DNA from: a virus
DNA: 44,286 nt
Direction: 5' to 3' (one strand)
Virus record (IMG/VR): IMGVR_UViG_3300037264_000664
Coordinates: 1-44,286 of that record
The position numbers were made by a program, and so were the translations under genes. Shown here one piece after another: positions 31,452 to 39,862 of the stretch; position 1 is the stretch's first letter, and each line of letters begins with the position of its first letter. The notes under the pieces were generated by a model. That model searched no databases. It was given only the letters and a program-made list of their open reading frames with translations, and had not been told where the DNA came from.

Positions 31452-32520
31452 GTATTTCGCCTCGACATTCTCAGGTTCAATGATGGCCGCAGGCCCCGAG
31501 GTATTCGCGGTCTGGGGCTATGTCATCGCCCACGCAGTTGATTCGCGCGTCGAACTGAACCCCCGACTCCTGGCCGCCGTGATCGGGTCTACGCCAGAGC
31601 GCATGCTCGCTGCAATCGAGCGCTTGTGCGCATCCGACGCCGAAAGCCGCAGTAAAGAACAGGAGGGGCGCAGACTTATGCGCGAGGGCGAATTCCAGTA
31701 TTTCGTGGTAAATCACGATAAATACCGCTCGATACGCGACGAAGAAGGCAGAAGGGAATATAACCGAGAGAAGAAGCGCGAGGAGCGCGCGCGCAAAGCA
31801 TTACCCGGGCCGAGTATGCAGTCTAAGGATGTTTCGCCGTCGAATGCGCCGGAAGATCCACGCGTGTTTTCCGGCCAGAATCTTCCAGTCACCCCGGCGG
31901 TCAATGACAATCAACGACTTTCAAACATGTCAGCCAATACAGAAGCAGAGACAGATGCAGAAGCAGAGAGCGAGCCGACTACCCCTGCGCGCACACGAAT
32001 AGCAACGCCCGTGCCAACTGAACCGAATTCAGCGCGCTCGCTCAATTCGAATCCGAACCCCAAAGACCAAAACGCCGAGATTTGCGCCGACGTCTATGCG
32101 AGCCTCGTGGCAATCGGGATCACTGGCCTGACCTACGCCGACCCGGTGCTGCGCATGCTGGTCGACCGCGGCATTGGGGCTGCGGAGGTGATCGGCGTGG
32201 CCCAGCAGGGCGCCAGATCGGGCCGTGGCAACTGGGGATGGGTTCAGGCCGCGGTGTTGGGCAAGCGGCGCGACGCCGCGGCAATCGGGCAGCAAGCGGC
32301 ATCCATTGCGCCACCAGCTGCGCCACCGGCGCCAGCGGTCAGCCTGGGCCCACTCCCGCCCGAGACACACGAGGCGCGCGCCAGGCGCCGGGCCAGACTG
32401 GGATTCCCGCCAGAGAACCCAGAACCGAAGCCGCCGAGCGACCTCGAGGCGCAAACGCTGGCGGCGCTACAGCAGAAACGCGGCGAGCCGAGCTTTCAAG
32501 GCGACAAGGAGGACGCTTGA
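31441..32520 (+). CDS. Replication organizer-like protein, 359 aa
   Basis: ATG 31441 with CGGAGG upstream. The N-terminal ~120 residues (MFGKYFASTFSGSMMAAGPEVFAVWGY..., LLAAVIGSTPERMLAAIERL, then YFVVNHDKYRSIRDEEGRREY) resemble the winged-helix replication initiator/organizer proteins of many phages. A long polar Pro/Ser/Glu linker (~125-200) is followed by a DnaT/PriA-type C-terminal helical region (ICADVYASLVAIGITGL...RSGRGNWGWVQAAVL). It would bind the phage origin and load the host helicase. No separate helicase or DnaC gene follows. Confidence 0.8.
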   Translation: MFGKYFASTFSGSMMAAGPEVFAVWGYVIAHAVDSRVELNPRLLAAVIGSTPERMLAAIERLCASDAESRSKEQEGRRLMREGEFQYFVVNHDKYRSIRDEEGRREYNREKKREERARKALPGPSMQSKDVSPSNAPEDPRVFSGQNLPVTPAVNDNQRLSNMSANTEAETDAEAESEPTTPARTRIATPVPTEPNSARSLNSNPNPKDQNAEICADVYASLVAIGITGLTYADPVLRMLVDRGIGAAEVIGVAQQGARSGRGNWGWVQAAVLGKRRDAAAIGQQAASIAPPAAPPAPAVSLGPLPPETHEARARRRARLGFPPENPEPKPPSDLEAQTLAALQQKRGEPSFQGDKEDA

Positions 32521-32747
32521 AATCAACCCAAAGGTTCGAGCCCGTGGCCTGCGCGCCGACGCAAGTTCTGCTCGAGTGCGCAAGTTGCGCACGATTCAAT
32601 CCCAGCATCCCGGACGAGCCGACCCATCGCTTTGGCTTGGTGATCGATGCTTCGCGATTCCTGCTTCGTGGAAAATGCCCGATGCACATGCCAGCGCGCA
32701 CAGCCCACATCCCGGCCCACTTGAGGTACAGCGTCGATGCCTCCTGA
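32517..32747 (+). CDS. Cys-rich small protein, 76 aa
   Basis: TTG 32517 overlaps the previous stop and has AAGGAGG directly upstream, a strong reason to use this rare start. The product has CASCARFNPSIP and a later Cys/His pair (CPMHM), suggesting a metal-binding module. It overlaps the next ORF by 11 bases. Family unknown. Confidence 0.6.
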   Translation: MKSTQRFEPVACAPTQVLLECASCARFNPSIPDEPTHRFGLVIDASRFLLRGKCPMHMPARTAHIPAHLRYSVDAS

Positions 32748-32985
32748 CACCTGCCACACATCGCCGTGCCCGGCGTGCCCAGGGCAACACACGATCAATC
32801 TGGTCCTCACGGTGTGCTCACATTGCGATAGCACGATCGCGCTAACGCAGGCCATCGCCACCGTGATTTCGCACATGCAGGGAGTGGCAATTTCAATCAA
32901 CAAGAAAGATCCTCCTATCTCTTGGGCCGTCAAGAGGGTGGTTGCAGTCCGCGAGAAAATCACGCTGTCCCCGAAAGCATGGTGA
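32737..32985 (+). CDS. Cys-rich small protein, 82 aa
   Basis: ATG 32737, within the end of the previous gene. The N-terminal half has CHTSPCPACPG and CSHC, resembling a zinc ribbon; the C-terminal half is ordinary. It overlaps the RusA start by seven bases. Codon use is slightly less G/C-biased than in its neighbours. Family unknown. Confidence 0.55.
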   Translation: MPPDTCHTSPCPACPGQHTINLVLTVCSHCDSTIALTQAIATVISHMQGVAISINKKDPPISWAVKRVVAVREKITLSPKAW

Positions 32986-33413
32986 CCGCCTACCTCACGA
33001 TCTTTGGTGAGCCGGCGTCGAAGGCGAACAGCCGCCGAATCGTGACCATCCACGATCGGCCCGCCAGCATCAAATCCCACAAGGCGCGCGCATACGAGAC
33101 TGACGCGCGCGCCCAGATTCCGCCGCAGGCGCGCCTGCGCCTCGAGGGCCCGGTGCGTGTGACGCTGCACCTGTACTACCGCACCCAGCGCCCCGACCTG
33201 GACGAATCGATCGTGCTCGACGTGCTGCAGGATCACTTCAGCAGAACAAACCCGCGCTACCTCATGCAGGCCGGCGTCTACCGCAACGACCGCCAGGTGT
33301 GCGAGAAGCACGTGTACCACCTCATCGACAAGGCCAACCCTCGAGCGGCAATCCTTGTCGAAGAACTTCCGCCCTTCTTTTCAACGCGTGGGCGGCGCGG
33401 TGTGGTTGCGTAG
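32979..33413 (+). CDS. rusA: RusA-like Holliday junction resolvase
   Basis: 144 residues from ATG 32979; GTG 32982 is possible. The pattern fits RusA: LTIFGEPASKANSRRIV near the N-terminus, then RVTLHLYYRTQRPDLDESIVLDVLQD, with the acidic residues that bind metal. RusA enzymes cut four-way junctions, here probably those made during recombination or replication before packaging. It follows the replication organizer, a usual position. Confidence 0.85.
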   Translation: MVTAYLTIFGEPASKANSRRIVTIHDRPASIKSHKARAYETDARAQIPPQARLRLEGPVRVTLHLYYRTQRPDLDESIVLDVLQDHFSRTNPRYLMQAGVYRNDRQVCEKHVYHLIDKANPRAAILVEELPPFFSTRGRRGVVA

Positions 33414-33528
33414 TTATCTGAACTACCTTGCGAGCATGCCCGGGGCACATGGCGCGCGAGCTGCCGCGGCGACCCCGGGGTTCGCCCGCAATGAGTGAGC
33501 CTCTGCGCGGCGCGATGCGTAGCATCAC

Positions 33529-33546
33529 TTTGCCGGCGCCGGCAAA
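33529..33546. repeat. Perfect 18-bp palindrome
   Basis: TTTGCCGGCGCCGGCAAA reads the same on both strands. It lies in the 175-bp gap between the RusA-like gene (ends 33413) and the GTG at 33589. The gap contains only short doubtful frames. The palindrome has no U-run, so it is not a clear terminator; it could be an operator or an RNA hairpin upstream of the tRNA-bearing gene. Confidence 0.6.
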
Positions 33547-33588
33547 CCGCAAGTAGTGAACCCTCAGACCGGCGACACGCCCTGACCC

Positions 33589-33891
33589 GTGCCAACGCTG
33601 CTCGACGGCCGAGAAGTGCCATCGGATTCCGAGGACTGGCGTCACGAGTGCGAAGCGCGCGCGATCCTCGACCTGCCAGGCAGCCCGGACGATCGCCGCA
33701 ACTGGCTCGACGACCTCGAGGCGCGCCGCGGGGTCAAGCACGCCGACAAACTGCGCGAAACTGTGCTCAAAATGTGGAGAATCCGATACAGTCAACACCC
33801 GCGGAGTAGCTCAACGGTGGAGCGCATGGTTCATACCCATGAGGTTGCTGGTTCAAGTCCGGCCTCCGCAACCAAGGACGACGAAGTATGA
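33589..33891 (+). CDS. Small protein whose 3' end contains a tRNA gene
   Basis: GTG 33589, 100 residues. The first ~70 (MPTLLDGREVPSDSEDWRHECEARAILDLP...LDDLEARRG...) resemble small proteins often found near phage terminase genes. The last ~30 residues are translated from a tRNA gene: SSSTVERMVHTHEVAGSSPA is the typical reading of a tRNA in this frame. There is no earlier stop in frame, so this gene appears to have had its end replaced or extended by the tRNA insertion. Its stop overlaps the next ATG. Confidence 0.68.
   Translation: MPTLLDGREVPSDSEDWRHECEARAILDLPGSPDDRRNWLDDLEARRGVKHADKLRETVLKMWRIRYSQHPRSSSTVERMVHTHEVAGSSPASATKDDEV
33800..33874 (+). tRNA. tRNA with CAU anticodon, initiator-type C1:A72 mismatch
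   Basis: 75 nt including CCA. Acceptor CGCGGAG pairs with CTCCGC-A, leaving C1:A72 unpaired, the key feature of bacterial initiator tRNA. D stem GCTC/GAGC; anticodon stem CATGG/CCATG with loop TTCATAC (anticodon CAU); T stem GCTGG/CCGGC with loop TTCAAGT; discriminator A plus encoded CCA. Against an initiator: pair 11:24 is C:G rather than A:U, and the anticodon stem lacks the three consecutive G:C pairs. It is therefore a hybrid; an elongator Met or a lysidine-modified Ile tRNA cannot be excluded. Confidence 0.92.
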
Positions 33892-34289
33892 CCGCCAAAG
33901 GCGAGCGCCAACGACCAAAACCACTTGCCGTGCCGCGATGGTCGACTTCCCACGAGCTCGTCGCCAACATGCGTGCGCTGTACGAAATCCTCAAGGACAA
34001 TCCGCGCGGCCAGATCATCGCCAGGCGCTGGCACATCGCGAACAAACTGCACTACATCCAGCCCTCCAGGACGTTGATCGAGAACGCGCTCGAGGCCTAT
34101 GAACTCGACGACCCGCCTCACGAGCCGGCGGAACCAGGCTCGCCGCCCGAAGGAGATACCGACATGGGCAGAACGAAGGTCAAACCTACGAAAAAAAAGG
34201 GGCCAGCCCCAAAGCAGGCGCCCTACAGCCCGGGGCCATATTCCCCGCCGCCGAAGATGTTTCCAACTGGAGGCGAAGGCAACAAGTGA
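33888..34289 (+). CDS. Phage protein of unknown function, 133 aa
   Basis: ATG 33888 overlaps the previous stop (ATGA). AAGGA at 33874-33878 overlaps the tRNA 3' CCA, so processing of the tRNA could affect its ribosome-binding site. The centre (WSTSHELVANMRALYEILKDN...) is helical; the C-terminus is basic and Pro-rich (KPTKKKGPAPKQAPYSPG). Family not recognised. It precedes the packaging genes. Confidence 0.7.
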   Translation: MTAKGERQRPKPLAVPRWSTSHELVANMRALYEILKDNPRGQIIARRWHIANKLHYIQPSRTLIENALEAYELDDPPHEPAEPGSPPEGDTDMGRTKVKPTKKKGPAPKQAPYSPGPYSPPPKMFPTGGEGNK

Positions 34290-34489
34290 CCATCCAGGCT
34301 CCACGGCTGACAGCGATTGCCAAGGCCGTCGCGGTTGCGCTCATGCCCTCCAGCGTACAACCGCGAGTGGTGCGCGATCCGGCGCTGGCCCGCCTCATGC
34401 AGGCCACTTGGGGCGGGCACTGGTCCGTCGGAACTCGGTTCTTCATGCTGGAAACCCCGTTCGGGGTTGAGATGGCCATTGCGCCTTAG
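34286..34489 (+). CDS. Small protein, 67 aa
   Basis: GTG 34286 overlaps the previous stop. The product (MTIQAPRLTAIAKAVAVALM...) has a helical N-terminus and the C-terminal GGHWSVGTRFFMLETPFG. No family recognised. It is the last gene before the terminator and the terminase operon. Confidence 0.6.
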   Translation: MTIQAPRLTAIAKAVAVALMPSSVQPRVVRDPALARLMQATWGGHWSVGTRFFMLETPFGVEMAIAP

Positions 34490-34537
34490 CTCCCCAGATA
34501 GAATCCGGCGCAGCGACAGTTGCCCGGCGCACTTTCA

Positions 34538-34563
34538 GCCCGCCACTGCGCGGGCCTTTTTTC
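34538..34563 (+). terminator. Rho-independent terminator before terminase genes
   Basis: GCCCGC (34538-34543) pairs with GCGGGC (34550-34555), loop CACTGC, followed by CTTTTTT. Six perfect GC-rich pairs and a six-T run. It would end the early transcript just before the small terminase gene, whose start is five bases later. Confidence 0.85.
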
Positions 34564-34567
34564 GTCC

Positions 34568-35038
34568 ATGGACCCAAGACCACCAGTCGAATACTCCGAG
34601 CTGCTTGCAGAAACGATCTTCGAGTACCTCTCCGAGGGTATCTCGATGAAAATGATCTGCGAAAAGCCGGGTATGCCCTCGTATTCGACGGCCAGGCGGT
34701 GGGAGCGCACGCGCAAGGACTACGCCGAGAAGGCGATGATGGCCCGCACGGTGGGCTGCCACTACCTCGCTGACGAGTGCCTCGAGATTGCCGACGATTC
34801 CAAACGAGACTACGTCGCCACCGACCGCGGCCCGCAGTTCGACCACGAGCATGTGCGGCGCGCACAACTGCGCATCGACACCAGAATGCGACTGCTCGAA
34901 AAGTGGGCGCCGATGCTGTACGGCCAGAAGATCGACCACTCGCACTCAGGCACCGTGAAGGTCGAGAAGATCAAGTACGTCATCATCGACCCAGCACCCA
35001 AGCCTGTGGCGCCCGATGCCGGCAGAACTGATCTTTGA
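34568..35038 (+). CDS. Terminase small subunit-like protein
   Basis: ATG 34568, 156 residues. A helix-turn-helix-like N-terminus (EGISMKMICEKPGMPSYSTARRW) is followed by a helical core with the sequence pattern of small terminases (ADECLEIADDSKRD...HVRRAQLRIDTRMRLLEKWAP). It would recognise the packaging site and deliver DNA to the large subunit, which begins inside its last codons (23-bp overlap). The start is just downstream of the terminator, so the promoter for this operon is not obvious. Confidence 0.8.
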   Translation: MDPRPPVEYSELLAETIFEYLSEGISMKMICEKPGMPSYSTARRWERTRKDYAEKAMMARTVGCHYLADECLEIADDSKRDYVATDRGPQFDHEHVRRAQLRIDTRMRLLEKWAPMLYGQKIDHSHSGTVKVEKIKYVIIDPAPKPVAPDAGRTDL

Positions 35039-36356
35039 GACTGCGCGGGTATTCGCCCCGCTGCTCACACCATCGCGCTACAAGGGCATCTGGGGTGGCC
35101 GCGGGTCAGGCAAGAGCCACTTTTTCGCAGAGAGGATGATCGCAGACAGTCTCGCGGAGCCCGGCGAGTCGGCCGGCGTGGGCATGCGCGGGGTTTGCAT
35201 CCGTCAGGTGCAAAAGGACTTGCTGCAGTCCTCCAAGGCCTTGATCGAGATGAAGCTGGACCACTACCGGCTCGGCCAGGTTGACGGATTCAGGGTCTTC
35301 AAGGACGTGATCCAGACCCCGGGCGACGGCGTGCTCATCTTCAAGGGGATGCAGGACTACACGAAGGAGAGCGTGAAGTCGCTGGAAGGCTTCAAGCGCG
35401 CATGGTGGGAGGAGGCGCAGACCGCCACGCGGGGTTCTGTGAGCATGCTGCAGCCGACGATTCGCGCGGACGGGTCCGAAATGTGGTTCAGCTGGAACCC
35501 GCGGCGCAGCACCGACGCTGTCGACGCCATGTTCCGCGGCACGGAGCTCCCAACCGGCTCGGTCGTGGTGCGCGCGAACTGGCACGACAACCCGAAGTTC
35601 CCCGCGGCGCTCGAGCAGGAACGCCTGGACTGCCTGCGCATCAAGCCCGAGCAGTACGACCACATCTGGGACGGTGGCTACGCGACCGTGCTCGAGGGCG
35701 CCTACTACGCCGCCGCGCTCAACCAGGCGAAGATGGAAGGGCGCATCGGCCGCGTGGCGCCGGACCCGCTCATGTCCTACCGCGCCTTCTTCGACATTGG
35801 CGGCACCGGCGCGCGTGCGGACGCCGTGGCCATCTGGATCGCCCAGTTCATTGGACGCGAAATCCGCATCCTCAACTACCACGAGGAGGTCGGCCAGCCG
35901 CTGGCGTCGCACGTGAACTGGTTACGCGAGAACGGGTATGGCGCGGCGAAAATCTGGCTTCCGCACGACGGCAACGCGGGCGACAAGGTCTACAAAGTGA
36001 CCTACGCGAGCGCGCTGCGCGACGCCCTGTTCGATGTGACCGTGATCGAAAACCAGGGAGCCGGCGCGGCGCGGGCTCGCGTCGAGGCTGCGCGACGCCT
36101 ATTCCCTTCGATGTGGTTCAATGCGGCCACCACGCAGCCCGGACTGGACGCGCTTGGGTGGTATCACGAGAAAAAGGACGAAACACGCAACGTCGGGCTG
36201 GGCCCTGAGCATGATTGGTCGTCGAATGGGGCAGACGCGTTCGGCTTGATGTGCGTGTGCTACGAGCAGCCGACAATCGACCAACCTCCGCCGCCCGTGA
36301 GTTGGCGCGCTCGACTCGGCCAAAACATCGCCACTCAGACCGCTTTGGGGACGTAA
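35016..36356 (+). CDS. terL: Terminase large subunit
   Basis: 446 residues from ATG 35016, overlapping the small subunit. The N-terminal ATPase shows Walker A GGRGSGKS (residues 27-34) and a Walker B/catalytic region RAWWEEAQTA. The C-terminal nuclease has FFDIGGTGARADA with a metal-binding Asp. This is the PBSX/Terminase_3-type architecture. It is the motor that packages DNA through the portal, encoded next. Confidence 0.92.
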   Translation: MPAELIFETARVFAPLLTPSRYKGIWGGRGSGKSHFFAERMIADSLAEPGESAGVGMRGVCIRQVQKDLLQSSKALIEMKLDHYRLGQVDGFRVFKDVIQTPGDGVLIFKGMQDYTKESVKSLEGFKRAWWEEAQTATRGSVSMLQPTIRADGSEMWFSWNPRRSTDAVDAMFRGTELPTGSVVVRANWHDNPKFPAALEQERLDCLRIKPEQYDHIWDGGYATVLEGAYYAAALNQAKMEGRIGRVAPDPLMSYRAFFDIGGTGARADAVAIWIAQFIGREIRILNYHEEVGQPLASHVNWLRENGYGAAKIWLPHDGNAGDKVYKVTYASALRDALFDVTVIENQGAGAARARVEAARRLFPSMWFNAATTQPGLDALGWYHEKKDETRNVGLGPEHDWSSNGADAFGLMCVCYEQPTIDQPPPPVSWRARLGQNIATQTALGT

Positions 36357-36359
36357 TCC

Positions 36360-38435
36360 ATGACCAAATCACCGATGGGCACATACCCGGTCGCCGAAGA
36401 ACTATGGAATCGCTACAACTACTGCGTGCAGCGCGGCCACCGCGAGTACACCATGCGGGCCCAGATGTGCGAGCGCATGTACCTGGGTGGCGGCTTGCAG
36501 TGGGACGAAAACGAGGCCGCGGGCCTTATCGTGCAAAAACGCACGCCCTACGAATTCAATGACATCCTGCCGAGCGTGAATTCCGCCCTCGGCCACCAGA
36601 TCAAGAACCGCATGGACATTCAGTTCCGGCCGCGCGGGGGCCGATCGGACCAGGTCCAGGCAGACATCCGCTCCAAGGTCATAAACCAGATCGCGTCGTC
36701 ACAGCACCTGCACTGGCTCGAGAGCGAAGTGTTCTCCGACGGCATGATCCAGCAGCGCGGTTACTTCGACGTTCGCATGAATTTCGACAAGAACATGCAG
36801 GGCGACATATCGATTACCGTGCCCGATCCGCTGGACGTCATCCCCGACCCTGACGCCAAGACCTACGAGCCCAGGGGCTGGGCTGACGTGATAACCACGC
36901 GCTGGCTGACCCAGGACGAAATCGAACAGTCCTACGGCCAGGAAATCGCGAACGAAGCCTTCGCGGCGCGCCCACAAGACTCCGACTTCGGAGAGTACGA
37001 CGACACCGGCGCGCGGCGCCCGAAGTTCGGGCAGTTCTTCGACTCGTACTACTCGGACGGGCGCCTGACACGCGCGCGCATCGTCGAGCAGCAGCGCTGG
37101 GTGACGGAGAACTTCAAGACCCTGTACTACCCGGCAACCGGCGATAAGCGCATGGCAGAGAATCTCTCTCCGGTCGTGCTCGAGCAGCAACTGGCAATGG
37201 GCGCCCAGTTGATAAAGACCCGCCAACGCCGGGTGAAGTGGGTCGCCGCGACGTGCAACGTGACGTTGCACAACGACTGGAGCCCGTTCAACCAGTTCAC
37301 GATCGTTCCATTCTTCGCATTCTTCCGGCGCGGGCAGACCATCGGTCTGGTGGACAACGCGATCGGGCCGCAGACCGCGCGCAACAAGGCCTTTTCCTCG
37401 ATGCAGCACATCCTCGGTTCGGTTGCGAACAGCGGGTGGACCCGGGAGGCGGATTCGCTGCACAACATGACCGACGAGCAGTTCAAGCAGCAGTCGGCGA
37501 TGACGGGCTTCGACATCGTCTACAAGAAGGGCTCCAAGGCGCCGGAGAAAATCCAGCCAAACCGCGTTCCCGAGGGCGTCGACCGCTACATCGAGCTCGT
37601 GACCAACGCGCTCAAGAGCGTGACGGTGCCCGACGCGATGCGCGGCATGGATGGCATGGACACCAGCGGCATTGCGCGCCAAACCCAGCAATTCGCGGCC
37701 CAGCAGCAGATCGCAGTGCCGATCGACAACCTGGGGCGCACGCGCCACATGCTCGCCGAGGTGCTTCACGACCGCATGCAGCAGTTCATTACCGAGGAAC
37801 GCGTTTATCGCATCACCGAACTCGACTTCAAGACCGGGAAAATGACCGAGAAGCCGATAACCGTGAACCAGTGGGACGAAACGACAGGCACTTTCCTCAA
37901 CGATTTGACCGAAGGCGAGTACGACGTTGACGTGCAAGAGCAGCCGGCTTCCGTGACGCTGGATTCTGGCCAGTTCGAGCAGGCAATCACGATGCGCGAG
38001 AAGGGAATCGCGATCCCGGACGCTGTTGTGGTGCAGTCCTCCAACTTGAACCACAAGCCCGAGGTTATCGAGGAGATGGCGGCGAATGCGCAGACCGCGG
38101 ACCCGCTGCAAGAGGCGGAAAAGAACCTCCTTGTCGCGCAGGCGCAGAAAACCGTCGCCGATGCAGTTTCGAAGATGGTCGAAGCGATGTTCAGCGCCAC
38201 CCAGGCCGCCAACCAGATCGCCACCGTGCCCACCGTTGCCCCGCTGGCCGACGCGCTGCTGCTCTCGGCCGGTTTCCAGGACGCCAACGCGCCACCGATC
38301 GTGCCACTTCCGCCGCCTGGCGCGCAGCCTGCACTTCTGCCAAATAATACACACCCGAACTTCCCCGCCAACCCTGACGTGGGCGCCATGAACGGGATTG
38401 AAGCGTTCGATCCTGCCGCCGGAGTGCCGCGGTAA
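36360..38435 (+). CDS. Portal protein, 691 aa
   Basis: ATG 36360, three bases after terL. The sequence fits long podovirus portal proteins: ILPSVNSALGHQIKNRMDIQF, then VPDPLDVIPDPDAKTYEP, TPDAMRG-type stem residues and a C-terminal coiled region (LVAQAQKTVADAVSKM...) followed by a Pro-rich tail. The dodecameric portal forms the DNA entry channel. Its long C-terminus resembles P22-like portals with a barrel. Order terL-portal-scaffold-capsid is standard. Confidence 0.88.
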   Translation: MTKSPMGTYPVAEELWNRYNYCVQRGHREYTMRAQMCERMYLGGGLQWDENEAAGLIVQKRTPYEFNDILPSVNSALGHQIKNRMDIQFRPRGGRSDQVQADIRSKVINQIASSQHLHWLESEVFSDGMIQQRGYFDVRMNFDKNMQGDISITVPDPLDVIPDPDAKTYEPRGWADVITTRWLTQDEIEQSYGQEIANEAFAARPQDSDFGEYDDTGARRPKFGQFFDSYYSDGRLTRARIVEQQRWVTENFKTLYYPATGDKRMAENLSPVVLEQQLAMGAQLIKTRQRRVKWVAATCNVTLHNDWSPFNQFTIVPFFAFFRRGQTIGLVDNAIGPQTARNKAFSSMQHILGSVANSGWTREADSLHNMTDEQFKQQSAMTGFDIVYKKGSKAPEKIQPNRVPEGVDRYIELVTNALKSVTVPDAMRGMDGMDTSGIARQTQQFAAQQQIAVPIDNLGRTRHMLAEVLHDRMQQFITEERVYRITELDFKTGKMTEKPITVNQWDETTGTFLNDLTEGEYDVDVQEQPASVTLDSGQFEQAITMREKGIAIPDAVVVQSSNLNHKPEVIEEMAANAQTADPLQEAEKNLLVAQAQKTVADAVSKMVEAMFSATQAANQIATVPTVAPLADALLLSAGFQDANAPPIVPLPPPGAQPALLPNNTHPNFPANPDVGAMNGIEAFDPAAGVPR

Positions 38436-38454
38436 GCACCTCGAGGAGAACACG

Positions 38455-38682
38455 ATGTCCAAACACAGCACGGTAATACCCGGCGGTTACGGCCCCGACG
38501 ACTGGCAAGCCAAAGCAGACATGCGCACGCTTGTCGAGGCCCAGTGCATCAAGAACGACCCAAAACGCTTCGCGAAGGCGAAGAAGTGCGCCCAGCAGGA
38601 GGCCGAGGAAATCGAACAGGCATTCGACACCGAGCCCGCCGAAGACGGCGCCGGCAAGAAGGACAAGGGCGACCCGTACTAA
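38455..38682 (+). CDS. Small acidic/basic head protein, 75 aa
   Basis: ATG 38455 with GAGGAGA upstream. The product starts MSKHSTVIPGGYGPDDWQAKAD and ends with a charged Glu/Lys/Asp-rich tail. It lies between portal and scaffold, where small head-assembly proteins are common. Family not recognised. Confidence 0.65.
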   Translation: MSKHSTVIPGGYGPDDWQAKADMRTLVEAQCIKNDPKRFAKAKKCAQQEAEEIEQAFDTEPAEDGAGKKDKGDPY

Positions 38683-38706
38683 CCCCACAACAAAAGGAAC
38701 TGATCC

Positions 38707-39666
38707 ATGGCAACAGCACAACCGAACCCACTCGAAGACGCGGACGAAATCATCGACACGACCACGCCTGCCATGCAGGTGGCCCAGACCGATGACGAGG
38801 ACGACGGCAGCACACCCGACACGCCCGAGCAGCTCGCGGCAGCCGAGGCCGCGCGCCAAGTCGCCCTGAAACAGGTTGCCGCGCTCGAGACGCCGCCGCT
38901 GCTAGACCTGCACGCAGACCCCGCGGCCCGCCAGACCGGGATCATGGTGCCCAAGCAGCGCCTCGACGAGGTCTATGCACGGTCGCGAGAGCTCGAGGTT
39001 GAAAACGAGACGCTGCGCATCGCCGCGGCCGCGGTTGCGAAGCCTGTCGTGCCGGAAGTGCCGCCATTCGACCTGGACAAGGCCGAGGCAGAGCGCCTGG
39101 CGGCGCTTGCCAGTGGCGATGACGCCGTCGCGCTGCAGATTTCCAAGACGATCAACGCCCACCTTCTGGAAACCGCCACGAAGAACGCGATCGCCGCGAT
39201 GCGGCAGGATCAGCAGGCCCAGGTGCAGGCAACCCAGGAAACCGAACTGGCGCAGGCCGTCAAGGATGTCGTCCTCCTGTACCCGCAGCTCGACGCGAAA
39301 AGCGAGGCCGCCAACGCGGACGCGATGCTCTTTTGCAGAGGCAAGCGCGATCAGCTCATCGACCAAGGCCAGCCGTGGGGCGCCGCGCTGCGCGCCGCAT
39401 CCGATGCCACGGCCAAGCTCTTTGGCTTCGATGCCCCGCCCGAAATCAAAGACCCCAAGGCCCTGGTCCCCAACACGCCCGCGCTGCGGCTGGTTGAAGC
39501 GCGCCGACGCAACGCCGCGGCGCTGGCCAGTCAGCCGCCCGATCTCGTCGGTGGAGTGGGCAATCGCGGTGCGGCCGGCGTGCGCCTGGACCCGCGCACC
39601 ATGAGCGATGCGGAACTGAATGCCTTGCCGGCAGCGGAACTGCAAAAACTCGACGGAAGCACTTGA
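38707..39666 (+). CDS. Scaffolding protein candidate, 319 aa
   Basis: ATG 38707. The protein is acidic and rich in Ala, Glu, Asp and Gln, with long helices (AEAARQVALKQVAALE, RSRELEVENETLRIA) and little predicted globular structure, as expected of scaffolds. It sits directly before the capsid gene. The C-terminus (MSDAELNALPAAELQKLDG) could bind the capsid protein. Its role is inferred from composition and position. Confidence 0.75.
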   Translation: MATAQPNPLEDADEIIDTTTPAMQVAQTDDEDDGSTPDTPEQLAAAEAARQVALKQVAALETPPLLDLHADPAARQTGIMVPKQRLDEVYARSRELEVENETLRIAAAAVAKPVVPEVPPFDLDKAEAERLAALASGDDAVALQISKTINAHLLETATKNAIAAMRQDQQAQVQATQETELAQAVKDVVLLYPQLDAKSEAANADAMLFCRGKRDQLIDQGQPWGAALRAASDATAKLFGFDAPPEIKDPKALVPNTPALRLVEARRRNAAALASQPPDLVGGVGNRGAAGVRLDPRTMSDAELNALPAAELQKLDGST

Positions 39667-39862
39667 GCGTTTCGGCGGTGCTATAGTCCCCGCCAACGGA
39701 TTCGCACACTCCGCCCAAAAGGTGCGTGCCTCGCTCAGCTAGGGTGCGATAACCCCAGCAGGCCCTCGCAGAGCCTCCCCATTCTGTGTGCCTCGCGGCA
39801 GAGCGGCGATACGGCTCAAAGCATTCCCCATGTTTTGATCTTCCGTATAGGAGCGCCAAGCT
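39667..39862 (+). promoter_or_regulatory. Intergenic region before capsid with extended -10 promoter
   Basis: No gene in these 196 bases. TGCTATAGT (39679-39687) is a good extended -10 box, without a well-spaced -35. Two copies of GTGCCTCGC occur further on (39726-39734 and 39788-39796), which may form RNA structure, and TAGGAG shortly before the capsid ATG is its ribosome-binding site. It would give the capsid gene extra transcription. Confidence 0.5.

Noticed and set aside
33450-33556. Possible 35-codon frame between the RusA-like gene and the tRNA-bearing gene
   Set aside because: No ribosome-binding site, and it runs across the perfect palindrome; no support beyond being open.
36699-38471. 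590-codon reverse-strand frame opposite the portal gene
   Set aside because: The portal frame on the + strand has clear family features and position; the antisense product is Arg/Leu/His-rich without motifs.
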